From Methanobrevibacter sp. (lineage in GTDB: Archaea; Methanobacteriota; Methanobacteria; Methanobacteriales; Methanobacteriaceae), in assembly GCA_017459665.1 (NCBI GenBank), contig JAFUCN010000085.1, positions 1 through 34,380 of the forward strand: a DNA stretch of 34,380 bases, given 5' to 3'. Under the pieces are notes generated by a model. The model was given only the letters and a program-made list of their open reading frames with translations, searched no databases and was not told where the DNA came from. A program made the translations under genes and the position numbers. Numbering within the stretch: the stretch's first letter is position 1; each line of letters opens with the position of its first letter. This document shows positions 32,355 to 34,380 of the stretch, piece by piece.

Positions 32355-34380
32355 ATGTTTAAAAAAGCTAGTTTATTAGTTTTATTACTGTTAATCTTTT
32401 TTTCGGTTGGTGTAGTTAGCGCTAGCGATAATATCGATGGTAATTATACTAATGATATTTTAGATACGTCTGACATTGCCGTTGATGACGCACTGTCAGC
32501 CAGTTCTCACGTTATAACAAAAGACAATTATAATCAATATTTTGATAATGAAGGAAATGCAATAAATACTGTTGTAAAATCAGGAGATACAGTTAATTTC
32601 CAGGGTGACTTTTCCAATCTAAGATTTGCGTTTAATACTCCCGTAACTATTGTTGGAGACAGCACTCATAAAATGACAAATGTTGCTATAACATTAAACA
32701 GCGGAGCATCCGGAAGTTCTGTATCCAATTTGAATATTGCAAATACAAAATCTGCAACTTGGGGTTTGTTTTTAAATTCAGCAAGCAAATGTACCATTAA
32801 AAACTGTATTATAACAAATACTGGTTCTGCTTCCTACTGTATTTCTCTTGCAAATGGAGCCAATTATAATAACATTACTGACAATACTTTAACAGGTTAT
32901 GGCGAATGTTATGGGCATGGTACAAGGTCTATTCCGGCATTGCTTGTAAGTGGTTCTAATTATAATTACCTGGCCAATAATCATGTTGAAGTTGATGATG
33001 CAAACGGTATTTATCTATCCAGCTATTCAGGTTCCTCATATGGAATCGCAATAAATGGTGGGGAATCATTCTTTAACACAATCTACAACAATACTGTTAA
33101 ATATAATGTCCTTCCAACATCATGGGCTTATGGTATCCAGATAATGGGTGGAAACAACACCATCAAATCCAATACAATTATCGGAGGTTATAGAGGTGTT
33201 TCTACTGCAGGTAGTGGCAATATAATTAGGGATAATAAAATTATCAACCTCACAGGTGCTGATTACAATAATTTAGGTGTTGAAGTCGGTGGGGAATTCG
33301 GAATTGTCGGTTCATATGATTCCATTGTAATTAACAACACCATCACTGGAGCTAAAATAATTGCAACTGGTGCAGGAATATCCATTATTGACAATGGAAT
33401 TGCCCAAGATAATTTCGTTGACGTTACCTTAAAAGGAAGAGGAATTGTTGCAGCAGGTTCCAATGTTGAAGTTAAAAACAATAAGGTATTTACACAGTCA
33501 GGTTCAGGCATTTATGAAAAGGATGAAGGATCAGGCTTATTGATTGACGGAAACGAAATCACATCAGATACTGGAATCTGTATTTTAATTGAAAAATTAA
33601 GTTCAAAAAGAATGCCTTCTGATGTAACAATCACAAACAACGTCCTTTATACAAACAACGAATATGCAATTGACGTAAGCGGTGTTAAGGCTGATACTGC
33701 AAAAATAGAATCAAATAATGTAGGTTCCGGAAAAATATTGTCTCCGTCAGGTGTTGTTGACCCTTCAAAACCGGCTTATAACTATAAAGGAACAACACAC
33801 ATCATCACTTCCTCAAATATACGCCAATATATCAACGACAATGGTGGTTTAACATCTAAAATCAATGATGGAGATATTTTAAACTTCCAGGGAACATTTT
33901 CAAATGAAATAATCTACGTTACAAAAGCTGTAAAAATAACAGGAAACAATCCTATATTCTACAATTCCTCATTTAAGGTCACATGTGGCAATGTATTGAT
34001 TGAAAATTTAAACATCATCAATGCAAATGCTGAAAGGGTAAATGCGTGGGGTATTTTTGTCTATCAGGCTCCTGGTGTCAGAATACAAAACAATAACATT
34101 AGCGTCAATGATCCGAATGCGGCTTATGCAGTTTACGTCCTGGAATCAACCGATGTTGATGTAATCAATAACTATTTTGTTTCTGAGGGAAATTATCTTA
34201 CATTTACACTGCTTTCATATGCCAGCGAAGAATGTAACTTTACAAACAATACAATCAACACTATCGGTACAGGTGAAGTCTATAATTTTGAGCCTGAAAA
34301 ATGCATTGACGGAAATGAGTTATGCTTGGACGGCAGCGAGTTCTGTCTTGACGGTGGACACATTGTTTCTGAAATATATA
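32355..34380 (+). CDS. Adhesin-like secreted beta-helix protein (3' end beyond window)
   Basis: One continuous frame from ATG 32355 to the window edge, 675 codons with no stop, so the C-terminus is missing. GAGGT lies five bases before the ATG. A signal peptide (about 1-24, MFKKASLLVLLLLIFFSVGV) precedes Asn-rich right-handed beta-helix (PbH1/NosD-like) repeats, e.g. NNTIKSNTIIGGYRGVSTAG. The layout shows an internal duplication: VITKDNYNQYF...GDTVNFQGDFSN (from residue 53) returns as ITSSNIRQYIN...GDILNFQGTFSN (from residue 483), each opening a new helix. The visible end has three CxDG steps (KCIDGNELCLDGSEFCLDGG). Such proteins are numerous in gut Methanobrevibacter and are thought to act at the cell surface; the ligand is unknown. 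Confidence 0.88.
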   Translation, partial: MFKKASLLVLLLLIFFSVGVVSASDNIDGNYTNDILDTSDIAVDDALSASSHVITKDNYNQYFDNEGNAINTVVKSGDTVNFQGDFSNLRFAFNTPVTIVGDSTHKMTNVAITLNSGASGSSVSNLNIANTKSATWGLFLNSASKCTIKNCIITNTGSASYCISLANGANYNNITDNTLTGYGECYGHGTRSIPALLVSGSNYNYLANNHVEVDDANGIYLSSYSGSSYGIAINGGESFFNTIYNNTVKYNVLPTSWAYGIQIMGGNNTIKSNTIIGGYRGVSTAGSGNIIRDNKIINLTGADYNNLGVEVGGEFGIVGSYDSIVINNTITGAKIIATGAGISIIDNGIAQDNFVDVTLKGRGIVAAGSNVEVKNNKVFTQSGSGIYEKDEGSGLLIDGNEITSDTGICILIEKLSSKRMPSDVTITNNVLYTNNEYAIDVSGVKADTAKIESNNVGSGKILSPSGVVDPSKPAYNYKGTTHIITSSNIRQYINDNGGLTSKINDGDILNFQGTFSNEIIYVTKAVKITGNNPIFYNSSFKVTCGNVLIENLNIINANAERVNAWGIFVYQAPGVRIQNNNISVNDPNAAYAVYVLESTDVDVINNYFVSEGNYLTFTLLSYASEECNFTNNTINTIGTGEVYNFEPEKCIDGNELCLDGSEFCLDGGHIVSEIY

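Overview
The window is AT-rich archaeal DNA from a hydrogenotrophic methanogen of the Methanobacteriales, most likely a Methanobrevibacter (gut or rumen type). The evidence is an F420-reducing hydrogenase operon, a Gins51/PCNA/L44e/S27e/aIF2-alpha/Nop10 cluster, a probable methanogenesis-marker-5 protein, an archaeal type-A RNase P RNA, tRNAs without an encoded CCA, archaeal TATA boxes with GGTGA/GGAGG ribosome-binding sites, and large secreted proteins (a CobN-like protein and a beta-helix adhesin-like protein). Species cannot be fixed by eye.

Layout. 1-144: tail of a membrane protein. 269-2761: copper-type P1B ATPase, convergent with purB (2794-4143, minus). 4344-5861: small XRE regulator, CPBP-family membrane protease and a two-TM protein. 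5950-12351: a complete tryptophan operon trpEGDCFBA behind a promoter with TrpY-like TRP boxes; most junctions overlap. 12410-18260: information-processing cluster: PCNA, Gins51, L44e, S27e, aIF2-alpha, Nop10 (short), a PAC2-type proteasome-assembly protein, a probable methanogenesis-marker-5 protein and an endonuclease Q-type PHP protein. 18264-18466 (minus): two tRNA-Arg genes (CCT and TCT). 18553-19062 (minus): membrane-anchored Ser/Gly-linker protein with a PepSY-like tail. 19211-22715: frhADGB. 22789-23706 (minus): type II methionine aminopeptidase. 23809-24752: two small membrane-anchored coiled-coil proteins. 24844-25223: initiator tRNA-Met followed 16 nt later by RNase P RNA. 25238-26218 (minus): tRNA-dihydrouridine synthase. 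26282-27130 (minus): secreted DUF1002 protein, divergent from a 1.6-kilo-residue secreted, membrane-anchored CobN-like protein (27329-32185). 32355 to the end: an adhesin-like beta-helix protein cut by the window edge. No stretch over 300 bases lacks a gene.

How the genes work together. trpEGDCFBA converts chorismate to tryptophan. FrhA, FrhG and FrhB form the hydrogenase that supplies reduced F420 to methanogenesis, and FrhD matures FrhA. PCNA and Gins51 belong to the replisome, and EndoQ-type enzymes repair deaminated bases. The initiator tRNA, RNase P RNA and Dus are all tRNA-biology functions in one place.

Most unusual signals: (1) the divergent DUF1002/CobN-like pair, a tetrapyrrole-chelatase fold placed outside the cell; (2) an ACG codon where that gene's ribosome-binding site and signal peptide call for ATG; (3) a repeated arrangement in which a terminal gene's stop codon lies inside a 3' hairpin, often in its loop; (4) initiator tRNA and RNase P RNA apparently on one transcript, with the RNase P RNA ends held in an extended stem.
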